Shown here piece by piece: positions 45,003-53,731 of a stretch of 64,000 nucleotides of DNA. The number at the start of each line of letters is the position of its first letter. Within the stretch, counting starts at the first letter, position 1. Below the pieces are notes generated by a model. It was not told where the DNA came from, did no database searches, and saw only the letters and a program-made list of their open reading frames with translations. Both the position numbers and the translations under genes were made by a program. Source of the DNA: JBKCUI01 sp043757445 (GTDB lineage: Bacteria; Planctomycetota; Planctomycetia; Pirellulales; Pirellulaceae); assembly GCA_043757445.1 (NCBI GenBank), contig JAYVPJ010000016.1, positions 23,640 to 87,639 of the forward strand. Reading direction: 5' to 3'.

Positions 45003-45126
45003 TCACTACCGCAGAAGTTCTTTGATTCGATCGTTGTGGCAGTGTCGCTCCGCGACACTGAATTGCCGAGTCGCGGAGCGACGTCGGCTACATGTTATGC
45101 CAAAATACTACTTCAAGCGTGCTTAC
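45003..45126. repeat. MITE-like element, copy 2
   Basis: Near-identical to 21009-21135 for over 100 bases, with a few substitutions at the ends. It begins right at the KAP-like ATPase stop codon (45000-45002) and ends before the ankyrin gene stop. Confidence 0.8.
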
Positions 45127-45133
45127 TATGGTT

Positions 45134-46585
45134 TTAGTTTGATTTCAATAGTTTCTCCAGCACGGTCATCATGGCTGGATCTGGCTTAACACTGCCTGGT
45201 CGGCTCCCTTGGGCAATTTTCATCGGTGTCCACTTGTGTTTGTTTTCATGATTCCAAACAGAGGGCAATGCACCATGTTGTGCAAGCAATTCGGCGACCT
45301 TGGGATGGGAGCGATACGCAGCTCCATGCATGACTGTCTCTTTATTTTTGTCGACGGCATTTACATCAGCCCCCAATGCTATCAGAAACTCGAGGGTTTC
45401 GATGACTTCGGATTCGGTGCCGGGTTCTTCGCCGACCGACGTTGTTCCAATGCCCGCTGCAGCTAACATCGGTGTGCATTCGTCGACGTTGACCAATGCG
45501 GGATCCGCCCCAAACTCCAATAGTACCTTGATCAACGGAAGGTCTGCCGTCTTGCAAGCTAGCAAGAAAGGGGTCGATCCTTTCATATTCAATTTTGCCT
45601 TACCCGCCGGTCCTCGTTCTAGCTGTGCATTCACATTAGCACCCGCTTGAGCCAGCTTTCGGACAAACTCGAGACTAGTGACGTTTCCCGAACCGCGTGG
45701 AGAGGGATCGCCATCGATTCCATCGCCGCTCGCTGGCTTCCGAACCCAAGTTAGTGCATGCAGCGGTGTGTACTCGCTCCGCTGGTCGTTTGGATCGGCG
45801 CCACGCTCCACCAAATAGAGCGCCAATTCAAAATGACCACTTTCTACGGCTAACATCAACGCAGAAGTACCTGGACGAGGTCTTCTGCCTGATTTGTCTT
45901 TTCCTATGACTTGGTTAACGTCCACGCCAGCGTCCAGCAACCTTCGTACGACATCGATTCTTCCCTCGCGGGCCGCAAACATGATCGCGTTCAAGCCCGA
46001 CTTTAGTTCGCGCTGAAGGTCAGCACCAGAGTCGATTAGAACTTGGACAGCATCCGCGTTCCCTTCCGCTGCAGCCCACATCAAAGCTGTCTGGCCCTTC
46101 CGCTCGATCGCATCGATCTCAGCACCATGTTTCAATAGAACTTGAAGGACTTCGGCATTTCCGTTGCGTGCAGCGGTCATGAGCGGTGTCTCGCCACCAG
46201 GCATCGGTCGATTCACGTCCGCACCTGCGTTTGCTAACGAACGAACAGATGCAACGTCCCCTTGATTGCAGCTGATCGAGAGCGGAGTGACATCATAACG
46301 AGTTAAAGCGTCGACCGAAGCCCCAACCGAAATCAGTTGCTGAACGAGCTCGGAACGCTTATGAAAGACAGCCCAATGCAAGGCTGTCATCCCATCCGCT
46401 TGAGTCAATCCAACTTGTTCTTTATCACTTAGAAGTTTTTCTGCGACACTCCAATCACGTTTTTCGACGGCATTCGCGAGATCTGCATCTGCACCAGAAC
46501 AAGCAGGAACAATTGGAAATGGCATGATCGCAGAAAGGAAAAACAGGACCACTAATTGTTGCATTTTAAATAATAGTCGATTCAT
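45134..46585 (-). CDS. Exported ankyrin-repeat protein
   Basis: The 483-residue protein has a signal segment (~6-27) ending IVPACSG, possibly a lipoprotein site. About ten ankyrin repeats follow, with the consensus DGMTALHWAVFHKRSELVQQLISVGA and GETPLMTAARNGNAEVLQVLLKHGA. Ankyrin arrays mediate protein binding. Two bases separate its ATG from the DUF1552 stop upstream, and that gene overlaps the DUF1592 gene, so the three form an operon. The ankyrin protein may hold the DUF1592/DUF1552 pair at the membrane or bind its substrate; this is inference. Confidence 0.9.
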   Translation of the reverse strand: MNRLLFKMQQLVVLFFLSAIMPFPIVPACSGADADLANAVEKRDWSVAEKLLSDKEQVGLTQADGMTALHWAVFHKRSELVQQLISVGASVDALTRYDVTPLSISCNQGDVASVRSLANAGADVNRPMPGGETPLMTAARNGNAEVLQVLLKHGAEIDAIERKGQTALMWAAAEGNADAVQVLIDSGADLQRELKSGLNAIMFAAREGRIDVVRRLLDAGVDVNQVIGKDKSGRRPRPGTSALMLAVESGHFELALYLVERGADPNDQRSEYTPLHALTWVRKPASGDGIDGDPSPRGSGNVTSLEFVRKLAQAGANVNAQLERGPAGKAKLNMKGSTPFLLACKTADLPLIKVLLEFGADPALVNVDECTPMLAAAGIGTTSVGEEPGTESEVIETLEFLIALGADVNAVDKNKETVMHGAAYRSHPKVAELLAQHGALPSVWNHENKHKWTPMKIAQGSRPGSVKPDPAMMTVLEKLLKSN

Positions 46586-46587
46586 GC

Positions 46588-47934
46588 TCAGAGGGTGACA
46601 GGATCGAACAGGTCCTCAATGCGGCCGTTGCTATCCGAAAACGTTTCTAACGGCACGCCAACTTTATTGAGCAAGGTAAGGTGTAAATTGGAAAGGGGAG
46701 TTGGGTTTTCAAATTGGATGTGCCTGCCGCCTCGCATTTTTCCCGCGGCGCCGCCTGCAACGAGAATCGGGAGATTGGAATGATCATGCGTGTCCGAGTC
46801 ACCCATCCCACTACCGTAAAGAAAGAGCGAATGGTCCAGCAGATTTCCATCTCCCTCCGGCGTCGCTTTCAGTTTTTTCAAGAACTCCGCAAATAACGCA
46901 ACGTGAAATTGATTGATCTTGGCGATCTTGGCTAGTTTTTCAGGGTCCTTGGCATGGTGCGTTATTGGGTGATGCGGATCTGGAACACCGATCTCAGGAT
47001 ACGTCCGATTGCTGGCTTCGCGCGCAAGTTGAAAAGTAGTCACACGCGTTATGTCCCCTTGGAATGCCAATAGCTGTAGGTCGAACATCAATCGGGCATG
47101 ATCCGCATATGCGACAGGGACTCCAATCGGTCGATCGAGGTCTGGCAAGGGATTGTCCTTTACAGCAGACTCGGCCTGCTGAATTCGACGCTCGACGTCG
47201 CGAACATTCTCGAGGTAGCCGTCGATTATGTTTCGATCCGATGGACCGACTCGCAATTTCAGTCGCTTGATTTCCTTGGTTACCGAGTCGAGGAGGCTCG
47301 CTCTTTTTTTCAATGCAGCTCTGCGTTGTTCAGCAGTACCTCCCTCGCCGAACAGACTTTCAAATACAAGACGAGGATGGGCTTCGGCGGGAAGCGGATT
47401 GCTCGGAGTGGACCACGATAGATTATTCTGATAGACACAAGCATAGCCATTGTCGCATTGCCCTACCGTTGAGAGCAAATCCATCGACAGCTCCAAGGAA
47501 GGGAGCGGCGTTGACTGTCCGATTTGCTTTGCAGCAATTTGGTCCACTGTGGTACCAAGATAATAGTCTGTGCTCTCGGTCAATTTGGCTCTCGCGGCGC
47601 TCAGAAACGCGGAGTTAGAAGTAGCATGCGAACCCGGATAGGCATTCTGAAGATCCAGCCCACTGATAACGCTTACCTGATCTTTGATCTCTTCTAGCGG
47701 TGAAAGGCTTGAAGGCAATTGGTCGAGAGATTTGTCTGTGGGAACCCATTCCGTTGGGTTGCAACCCATGGGGATGTAAACGTATCCAATTCGACGCAGC
47801 TGTTGGCTTGCTCCGGGTGTTGCCGCAGTCGCGGTCAATGCGGGAATCATTGCGTCGAGCAATGGCAGGGCAAAAGTTGCTCCCGTTCCTCGCAAAAGGG
47901 TTCTACGAGAAAGTGATTTTTTGAAGATGGTCAT
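46588..47934 (-). CDS. Tat-exported DUF1552 protein
   Basis: A 448-residue DUF1552 protein. It carries the twin-arginine signal SRRTLLRGTGATFALPLLDAM, then IGYVYIPMGCNPTEWVP, and the late landmark LFLYGSGMGDSDTHDHSNLPILVAGGAAG. The fold resembles the DUF1501/alkaline-phosphatase superfamily. The molecular function is unknown; such genes are nearly always next to a DUF1592-type gene, as here (overlap of four bases, ATGA). Confidence 0.92.
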   Translation of the reverse strand: MTIFKKSLSRRTLLRGTGATFALPLLDAMIPALTATAATPGASQQLRRIGYVYIPMGCNPTEWVPTDKSLDQLPSSLSPLEEIKDQVSVISGLDLQNAYPGSHATSNSAFLSAARAKLTESTDYYLGTTVDQIAAKQIGQSTPLPSLELSMDLLSTVGQCDNGYACVYQNNLSWSTPSNPLPAEAHPRLVFESLFGEGGTAEQRRAALKKRASLLDSVTKEIKRLKLRVGPSDRNIIDGYLENVRDVERRIQQAESAVKDNPLPDLDRPIGVPVAYADHARLMFDLQLLAFQGDITRVTTFQLAREASNRTYPEIGVPDPHHPITHHAKDPEKLAKIAKINQFHVALFAEFLKKLKATPEGDGNLLDHSLFLYGSGMGDSDTHDHSNLPILVAGGAAGKMRGGRHIQFENPTPLSNLHLTLLNKVGVPLETFSDSNGRIEDLFDPVTL

Positions 47935-50357
47935 TCTGAGTCCCTCATCAAGAACGGCATACTTAAAACAATTCCATGGACGATCGAGGAAAATCGAAAG
48001 TCATGTTCTGCAGCATAATCTACAATTTTTCTTACCTCGGGGCCATCGCGAAACTCGACGCCCCGACCGAGTGCAAAGGTAAGCAGCTTCTCCGTCATTG
48101 TACCAACAAATACCTTGGGTCGTTTGATAATACTATCCTCGAGCGACGCGACGTCGCGTACCATAGAACCGTCGGGCATCGTTCCGGCCGTGTCGATTGG
48201 CAGCCCGTCATCATATTTCCGCCACCGCCCCAAGGCATCATAATTATCGAGTGAAAAGCCTGCGGGGTCCATCAAATTATGGCATGAAGCACAGGCCGCA
48301 TCCGAACGATGCATCGCAAGGCGTTCACGCAATGATTTCCCCTGAGTCTCTTGTTTGTCCTTGAGGGCAGGAATGTTCGGGGGTGGTGGAGGAGGTGGCG
48401 TCCCAATGACGTTCTCTAAAATCCAGTTGCCGCGGATGGTGGGTGAAGTGCGGGTTGCGTAAGACGTGACGGTCAGGATACTGCCGTGGCGTAAAATGCC
48501 TCCACGTTCGCTGTTAGACGGCAACTCTACTTTACGGAAATGGCTACCAGTAACATTGGGGATCGCATAGTGCTTGGCGAGCCGCTGGTTTAGAAACGTA
48601 AAATTCGATCGAATCAAACCCAACACGCTACGATCGTTGGCAATGACATCCTCGACCAACAATTCGGTCTCGCGGCGAAATGCATGCCGCAGGTTGTCAT
48701 CGAAGTCCGGATACAACCTTAGGTCAGGCGTGATCGACTCGAGGTTTCGGAGATAGAGCCACTGCGATGCGAAATTGGTGACCAACGTCTTTGATTTTTG
48801 ATCCTTGAGCATTCGTTCTACTTCTGCAAGCAGGACGTCGGGTTGGTGAAGCGTGCGGGATTGTGCGAGCGTCAGAAGTCGATCGTCGGGGATGCTGCTC
48901 CACAAGAAGAATGCTAGTCGCGAAGCCAATTCAATATCGCTAATCGCGTAAGTCTCACCCGCTTTCACGCCGTAAGATGGCATTTCGATACGGAACAAGA
49001 AGTTGGGATTTACGAGCAGCGAAGTCAAAGCAGATTCAAGTCCGGCATCGAAGCCGCTTTCACGAAACGCTTGGTCGAAAAACCACATCGTAGACTCAAG
49101 GTCCTCGTCCTGGATCGGGCGTCGAAAAGCCAAACGAGCCAAGCGACCTAAGATGCGTTGAGCCGTTTCTCGATGTTGCAAAAGTCCGATCACATCTTGC
49201 CCAAAGACAGCTTGACGACTTTGCGAATTGCCAACGGTACTGGCATCCAATGGGCCGACGATAGAAAGTTCGAAGAGAGCTGGATTGATACGCGGGTGTC
49301 GGTGTCGATTGTAAGCCACATCGAATGGCTGTCGTTTCGTTTCTATCAAGGACGATCCGGCTTGAACAAAGGCGACACCGACCGCATGGCGACCCGCCGA
49401 CACTTGGATTCGCGTTTTCAAGTGCGAGTCAACAAGTGTGAAGTCATCGGAGTCTGGGGGTGGGCTTACGGTGAATCGGTGTTTCTGCTCTCGATCTAGG
49501 AGCAAGTCAATTGAATGTTGTTCGTTGAGCCCCTCGACTCGTTCATCGCGGTCGCGAGCCAATCGCAACTGGACCTCATAGATCCCGTCACGAGGGAAAG
49601 CATGCACGATGAGTACTCCACCTCTGGTTCCAAGTGGTAAACCATCGACATGCGTTTCTTGAGTTCTATCGGCAGGAACTCGCACATTGATTCCCATTGG
49701 TCCAATTCCCTCGCCGCCGAGGGCAATGCGGCTAATCGTTTGGGCTGAACTCAAATAGCGATTCAATAGTGTTGGAGAAAGCTCTCCAACTGTGATGTTA
49801 TCAAACCCATGACTTGATTCGTCCTTTGGAAGCAGTGCGCTGGCATCGACGTCCAACGCCAATAGATCGCGAATTGCATTTTGGTATTCCGTCCCGTTTA
49901 ATCTGCGAAGTGTATCCGTACGACCGGCATACGGATGCGACTGGCTTTCCGCTTCAAGCCAACTCTCGATCGCGCGCGTGGCTTTGTTTAATTCGACCTC
50001 CGTTGGACGATCGGCCTCTGGCGGCGGCATTTGACCAGCTCGCAATCGCCGAAGCATCCGTTCCCAATCGCGGCTTGAAAACGACTCCTCAATCGATTCT
50101 CGTCCTGGCAATTCTCGTCTTGGCAATTCGCGCCCTGGCTTAAGTTTTTCCATTGAAAAATCACCGGATGGCTTTGGGCCAACGTGGCATTCTTGACAAT
50201 GGTTCTCCATCAAGGATCGAATTGCCACGAAGTCTGTTTCATCCGCCATCAAAGTGGATGTTGTCAGCTGACCAACTAACCAAAACCCCATAGAGGCTCT
50301 TAAACAAATCAACGAAAAACGTGAGCAAGAAGTTCTCAATCGGACGAGGCGTTGCAT
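47931..50357 (-). CDS. Exported DUF1592/DUF1588/DUF1585 cytochrome-like protein
   Basis: About 808 residues from the chosen ATG at 50357, just before a membrane/signal segment; the frame is open to 50453 with 32 additional residues that lack family features. N-terminal PSCyt-like region with HCQECH. DUF1587/1595 region in the middle (TDTLRRLNGTEYQNAIRDLL). DUF1592 with ELASRLAFFLWSSIPDDRLL. DUF1588 with ERGGILRHGSILTVTSYATRTSP. C-terminal DUF1585 with AACASCHNLMDPAGFSLDNYD and a second CxxCH. Thought to be periplasmic and redox-linked; the reaction is unknown. First gene of the DUF1592-DUF1552-ankyrin operon. Confidence 0.87.
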   Translation of the reverse strand: MQRLVRLRTSCSRFSLICLRASMGFWLVGQLTTSTLMADETDFVAIRSLMENHCQECHVGPKPSGDFSMEKLKPGRELPRRELPGRESIEESFSSRDWERMLRRLRAGQMPPPEADRPTEVELNKATRAIESWLEAESQSHPYAGRTDTLRRLNGTEYQNAIRDLLALDVDASALLPKDESSHGFDNITVGELSPTLLNRYLSSAQTISRIALGGEGIGPMGINVRVPADRTQETHVDGLPLGTRGGVLIVHAFPRDGIYEVQLRLARDRDERVEGLNEQHSIDLLLDREQKHRFTVSPPPDSDDFTLVDSHLKTRIQVSAGRHAVGVAFVQAGSSLIETKRQPFDVAYNRHRHPRINPALFELSIVGPLDASTVGNSQSRQAVFGQDVIGLLQHRETAQRILGRLARLAFRRPIQDEDLESTMWFFDQAFRESGFDAGLESALTSLLVNPNFLFRIEMPSYGVKAGETYAISDIELASRLAFFLWSSIPDDRLLTLAQSRTLHQPDVLLAEVERMLKDQKSKTLVTNFASQWLYLRNLESITPDLRLYPDFDDNLRHAFRRETELLVEDVIANDRSVLGLIRSNFTFLNQRLAKHYAIPNVTGSHFRKVELPSNSERGGILRHGSILTVTSYATRTSPTIRGNWILENVIGTPPPPPPPNIPALKDKQETQGKSLRERLAMHRSDAACASCHNLMDPAGFSLDNYDALGRWRKYDDGLPIDTAGTMPDGSMVRDVASLEDSIIKRPKVFVGTMTEKLLTFALGRGVEFRDGPEVRKIVDYAAEHDFRFSSIVHGIVLSMPFLMRDSE

Positions 50358-50478
50358 TGGTGCGGTGGGATTCGTTGCTGGTTGGATGGACCTGGTTGGA
50401 GATTGAAGGTCAAGCACACAATGTAGGATAACACAAAGCACATGTCTGGACAAACTGCTCGTACACAGCCGGGGCCCG

Positions 50479-51915
50479 TCAATTCATCAAAATCCCAGCG
50501 ATAGCGGCATTGATCAAGGTTGCTAGGAAGCCGCCAAGCAGCGCCCGCATTCCCAGACTGGCAAGATCGGATCGGCGATTTGGAGCCATTGCTCCAATAC
50601 CGCCGAGTTGAATGCCGATCGACGAAAAATTCGCGAAACCAGTCAACGCATAAACAGCCAGTCGATAAGATCGATCCTGAATCCCTTTGACAGCAACAAA
50701 CTTGTCGTTTTCTTTGACCGTATTCAAATTGGTTAAGTCAGTGAAAGCCACAAATTCGTTGAGGACTAATTTCTTGCCCAGCAATTCTCCGATACGCGGT
50801 GCATCCTCCGCCGCAACACCAGTTAGGAAAGCGATCGGCGAAAAGATTTTCGAGAAGATCCATTCCAACGAAAGATCGGGGAGTTGAAAAGCGAATCCAG
50901 CTCTCGCGACCAGGTAGTTGATCCCTTGACCACTCATCATTAGAAGGTGATTGATCAACGCGATACCAGCGATAAATGCAATCAACATGGCAATAATGTT
51001 GATCACCAACATCATTCCGTCTGACGCGCCTCCTGCGGCCGCATCCACGACGTTGGTGTGGGTCCGCTCATCTGCAATCCTGATCTCACCTCGCGTAACG
51101 GGGTCCATGGTTTCGGGAATCAACAACTTAGAAAGGTATAGTCCACAAGGGGCTGCCATGACACTGGTCGCAAGGATCGCAACAGGGTCAGCACCCATTC
51201 CAATGAAGACTGCCATGATGCCTCCAGAGACGGTTGCCATGCCACCGATCATGAGCGCCAACAGCTCCGACCTAGTCATCGTGGCTACGTATGGTTTGAT
51301 GATTAACGGAGCCTCCGTTTGTCCCATAAAGACGTTGGCGGTCGCGGCTAGTGTTTCAGCACCGCTCACGCCTTTGCTTCCGAAGACTAGCAGCATTGCC
51401 TTGGCAAAGAACCAAACAATTGCCTGCAGAATTCTTAGATGGTACATCACGGTAAAAACAGCCGAAACAAAGATTACGGTCGGTAGCGCCCGCACTGCAA
51501 AGATGAATCCATTCCCAGCACCGAAGGCATTTTCCGATTGCGTATGCTTAGCGAGCGGCCCAAAAACAAACTCAGAACCGAAGTTAGCAAAGTCAAGGAA
51601 CTTGGCCACCATTGCTCCCATCAACTCAAATCCAGAATAGACAATGTCCACCTTGAGAATCAATACAGCCAACAAGAATTGCAATCCAAGTCCCGTTGCA
51701 ATCGTTCTCCAATTCACGTTGGCCAAGTTGTCAGAAAACGCGGCAGCTAGACCAAGAAAAAACACGACTCCAAAGCACGCTTGACCGCGCACGCCGATGC
51801 TGTCGCGAAGGAACCATGTTAATCCGCCCAACAACAGGATCGCGGCTAATATCAAGACTCGCCCGCCAGCGGGAGTTTTAGTGGAGACATTTTCATTGGA
51901 AGAAGTACTTACCAT
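50479..51915 (-). CDS. Concentrative nucleoside transporter (CNT family)
   Basis: A 478-residue transporter with about ten helices. CNT features: an N-terminal pair of helices, GAGNGFIFAVRALPTVIFVSAVF, the conserved FMGQTEAPLIIKPYV loop that contributes to the nucleoside and Na+/H+ site, and FLTGVAAEDAPRIGELLGKKLVLNEFVAF. The C-terminal GFANFSSIGIQLGGIGAM is also typical. It couples nucleoside uptake to an ion gradient. Longer than E. coli NupC (400 aa), mainly by an N-terminal extension and a loop of ~40 residues. Monocistronic. Confidence 0.92.
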   Translation of the reverse strand: MVSTSSNENVSTKTPAGGRVLILAAILLLGGLTWFLRDSIGVRGQACFGVVFFLGLAAAFSDNLANVNWRTIATGLGLQFLLAVLILKVDIVYSGFELMGAMVAKFLDFANFGSEFVFGPLAKHTQSENAFGAGNGFIFAVRALPTVIFVSAVFTVMYHLRILQAIVWFFAKAMLLVFGSKGVSGAETLAATANVFMGQTEAPLIIKPYVATMTRSELLALMIGGMATVSGGIMAVFIGMGADPVAILATSVMAAPCGLYLSKLLIPETMDPVTRGEIRIADERTHTNVVDAAAGGASDGMMLVINIIAMLIAFIAGIALINHLLMMSGQGINYLVARAGFAFQLPDLSLEWIFSKIFSPIAFLTGVAAEDAPRIGELLGKKLVLNEFVAFTDLTNLNTVKENDKFVAVKGIQDRSYRLAVYALTGFANFSSIGIQLGGIGAMAPNRRSDLASLGMRALLGGFLATLINAAIAGILMN

Positions 51916-52375
51916 ATACGGATTCGCCCCGGTTATTGAATTTGATCTTCAATGCAGTTGCAGGATTGTAAAGTTTTAGGGATGCACACTGAAAAGAAAA
52001 CTGCAAACAAAGGTTTATTGCGACACTTCTCGGCGATCGCCTCGATCTGGCTACCAGTAGCATGGCCCCCAGGGCCGTGCGAGACTCGGGCCAGAGGCGC
52101 CAGAGGCCCAAGCTACGGCAAACGAACTCCTGTCGCTTGCCTAAGCGGAGGGCGTTTGCCGGTCGCCCACGGTTGTCTTCACGACGATAACCGGGGGCAA
52201 CGGCCCAATGGCACTCGCTTTGTAAATTTTGAGCCTCAATGCGCTAGCATGAGGGCCGGATTTGCAAGTGACTACTACCTTAGGCGAGCGGCAGAATCAA
52301 ACATACCAAGTGGCATAGGCGTCCCGCGCTTCCCGCCCAGGTTTTTACGGGCGAGACGCCCGTGCTACGAGATGG
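51916..52375. other. Repeat-filled intergenic region
   Basis: This 460-base gap upstream of the CNT gene holds a CATGGCCC palindrome (52055-52081), a GCTAGC unit (52231-52259), a GGCGAGCGG unit (52280-52309) and, at 52319-52365, a GC-rich inverted repeat (GCGTCCCGC / GGGCGAGACGCC). It looks like a chain of REP-type units. The CNT promoter is presumably in the first 100 bases. Confidence 0.5.
52055..52309. repeat. Cluster of three REP-like units
   Basis: CATGGCCC-type unit at 52055-52081, GCTAGC-type at 52231-52259 preceded by AATGGCACTCGCTTT at 52207-52221, and GGCGAGCGG-type at 52280-52309. All three families recur elsewhere in the window. Confidence 0.7.
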
Positions 52376-53731
52376 CTACGGTAGGATTTCAACTGCCCCT
52401 CGCCTTAAAACCAACTCTAACGCTGTCGAATGCGTGTTCGACGCAAGTAGCGAGTCGTACAAAAATTCGATGTCCGTCAGCGCGTTTGGCGGTGGCATAA
52501 TTTCGGATAACCTGATTGCGGTTAACGCCGAAGGCTGTCCCGCGCGGAGCGCGCCATATTTGTCTTGAAGATCAAGGAACTCCGCCGCATCCGTGGTAAT
52601 CATCTTCAGTATGGTGATCGATGGGAGGTAGGAATGATGCTCGCGAATCCATTTGGCTTCGCTCCACAGGTTCAAGTCGGGATTGGACGCCCGTGAATCG
52701 GTGCCTAAAAAATGCCGGACCCCCATTTTCAATCGCTCTGCAAGTGGATAGCTGAGACTGCTTTCATAGCGATGCTCAAAATGGTAATGGGTCCTTGGAC
52801 AATGAACGATTGCCATATTTTTTGAACCAGTCGCCAATTCACACAAATCACTTTGCGTTAGATAGTTTCCGTGGGCGATCGTCGCTCGCCAGGCTGAATT
52901 TAGTATTCGTACATGGTCAGAGACTTGCCCTATTTCTTGAAAATAATCTGCGGATAGGATTGGCGCAAGCAGATCGCGAAAGTTTCCCTTTCGGCATTCA
53001 AGCCACTCAATCTCATCCCTGGATTCTGCAAGATGCATGGTGACCAATCGCTTTTCCAGCCGAGACTTTGTTGCAGACATTTCCGTAACTCTTCGCGATG
53101 CGGTGTACGGAGCGTGAGGTGCATAACCCATTCGACCAATCGATTTGGACTCCGGTGCACGCATTTGTTTCTCGGCGAATACTAAAGTCTCTTGGATTCG
53201 ATTTAGAGCGACATCCACTAGCTCGAAGCAGGGCTGGATAACAATCGGCATGCTTGGAACCAATTGATGCGGAAGACCTGAAATGAGTTGGTTGACGCAC
53301 TCATCAATCCAAACTGGATTCCAGGGCTGAGTTGCCATATCCACGATCCATCGGACCCCTGAATCATAGGATTCTTTAATGCCTCGATCGATGTCGCGCT
53401 GCCTTGCAATAGCAGTCAGGGCCGGATTGCCGTTCGTGGAGTTGCGATAGTTGAGAACTTGGCGAATCCATTCCGGAAATGAAACGCCCGACGGCAAGGG
53501 CTCGCGAAGGCCGCTAAACTCGAGATGACAATGCGCATTGACAAGCCCGGGCAGAATGGCAAAACCCGCCAAATGGAACCGCCAGGCAGACCGGTACTTG
53601 GAAGGAAGAGGGGCGCCGACAAACTCAATGGTGCCGTTTGCAATGACAACACAGCCGTTTGGAATGGGCTCCGAATCGAGTGGGACAACCCAATCTGCCT
53701 CGACCACAAATAACTCAGGCGTTACTATCAC
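52376..53731 (-). CDS. Amidohydrolase-family deaminase
   Basis: The 451-residue protein belongs to the TrzN/SsnA/MtaD-type amidohydrolases. Metal and substrate residues: NAHCHLEFS, APHAPYT, HLAESRDE, ATIAHGNYL, VHCPRTHYHF and LGTDSRAS. These enzymes deaminate purines, S-adenosylhomocysteine, aminofutalosine or triazines; which one is not clear. I chose GTG at 53731, which overlaps the previous stop by four bases (GTGA); a frame from 53803 lies inside the upstream gene. It ends the four-gene cassette at 52376-56065. Confidence 0.85.
   Translation of the reverse strand: MIVTPELFVVEADWVVPLDSEPIPNGCVVIANGTIEFVGAPLPSKYRSAWRFHLAGFAILPGLVNAHCHLEFSGLREPLPSGVSFPEWIRQVLNYRNSTNGNPALTAIARQRDIDRGIKESYDSGVRWIVDMATQPWNPVWIDECVNQLISGLPHQLVPSMPIVIQPCFELVDVALNRIQETLVFAEKQMRAPESKSIGRMGYAPHAPYTASRRVTEMSATKSRLEKRLVTMHLAESRDEIEWLECRKGNFRDLLAPILSADYFQEIGQVSDHVRILNSAWRATIAHGNYLTQSDLCELATGSKNMAIVHCPRTHYHFEHRYESSLSYPLAERLKMGVRHFLGTDSRASNPDLNLWSEAKWIREHHSYLPSITILKMITTDAAEFLDLQDKYGALRAGQPSALTAIRLSEIMPPPNALTDIEFLYDSLLASNTHSTALELVLRRGAVEILP

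Noticed and set aside
50951..51640. 229-codon plus-strand ORF
   Set aside because: Antisense to the CNT transporter; its composition mirrors the hydrophobic codons of that gene.
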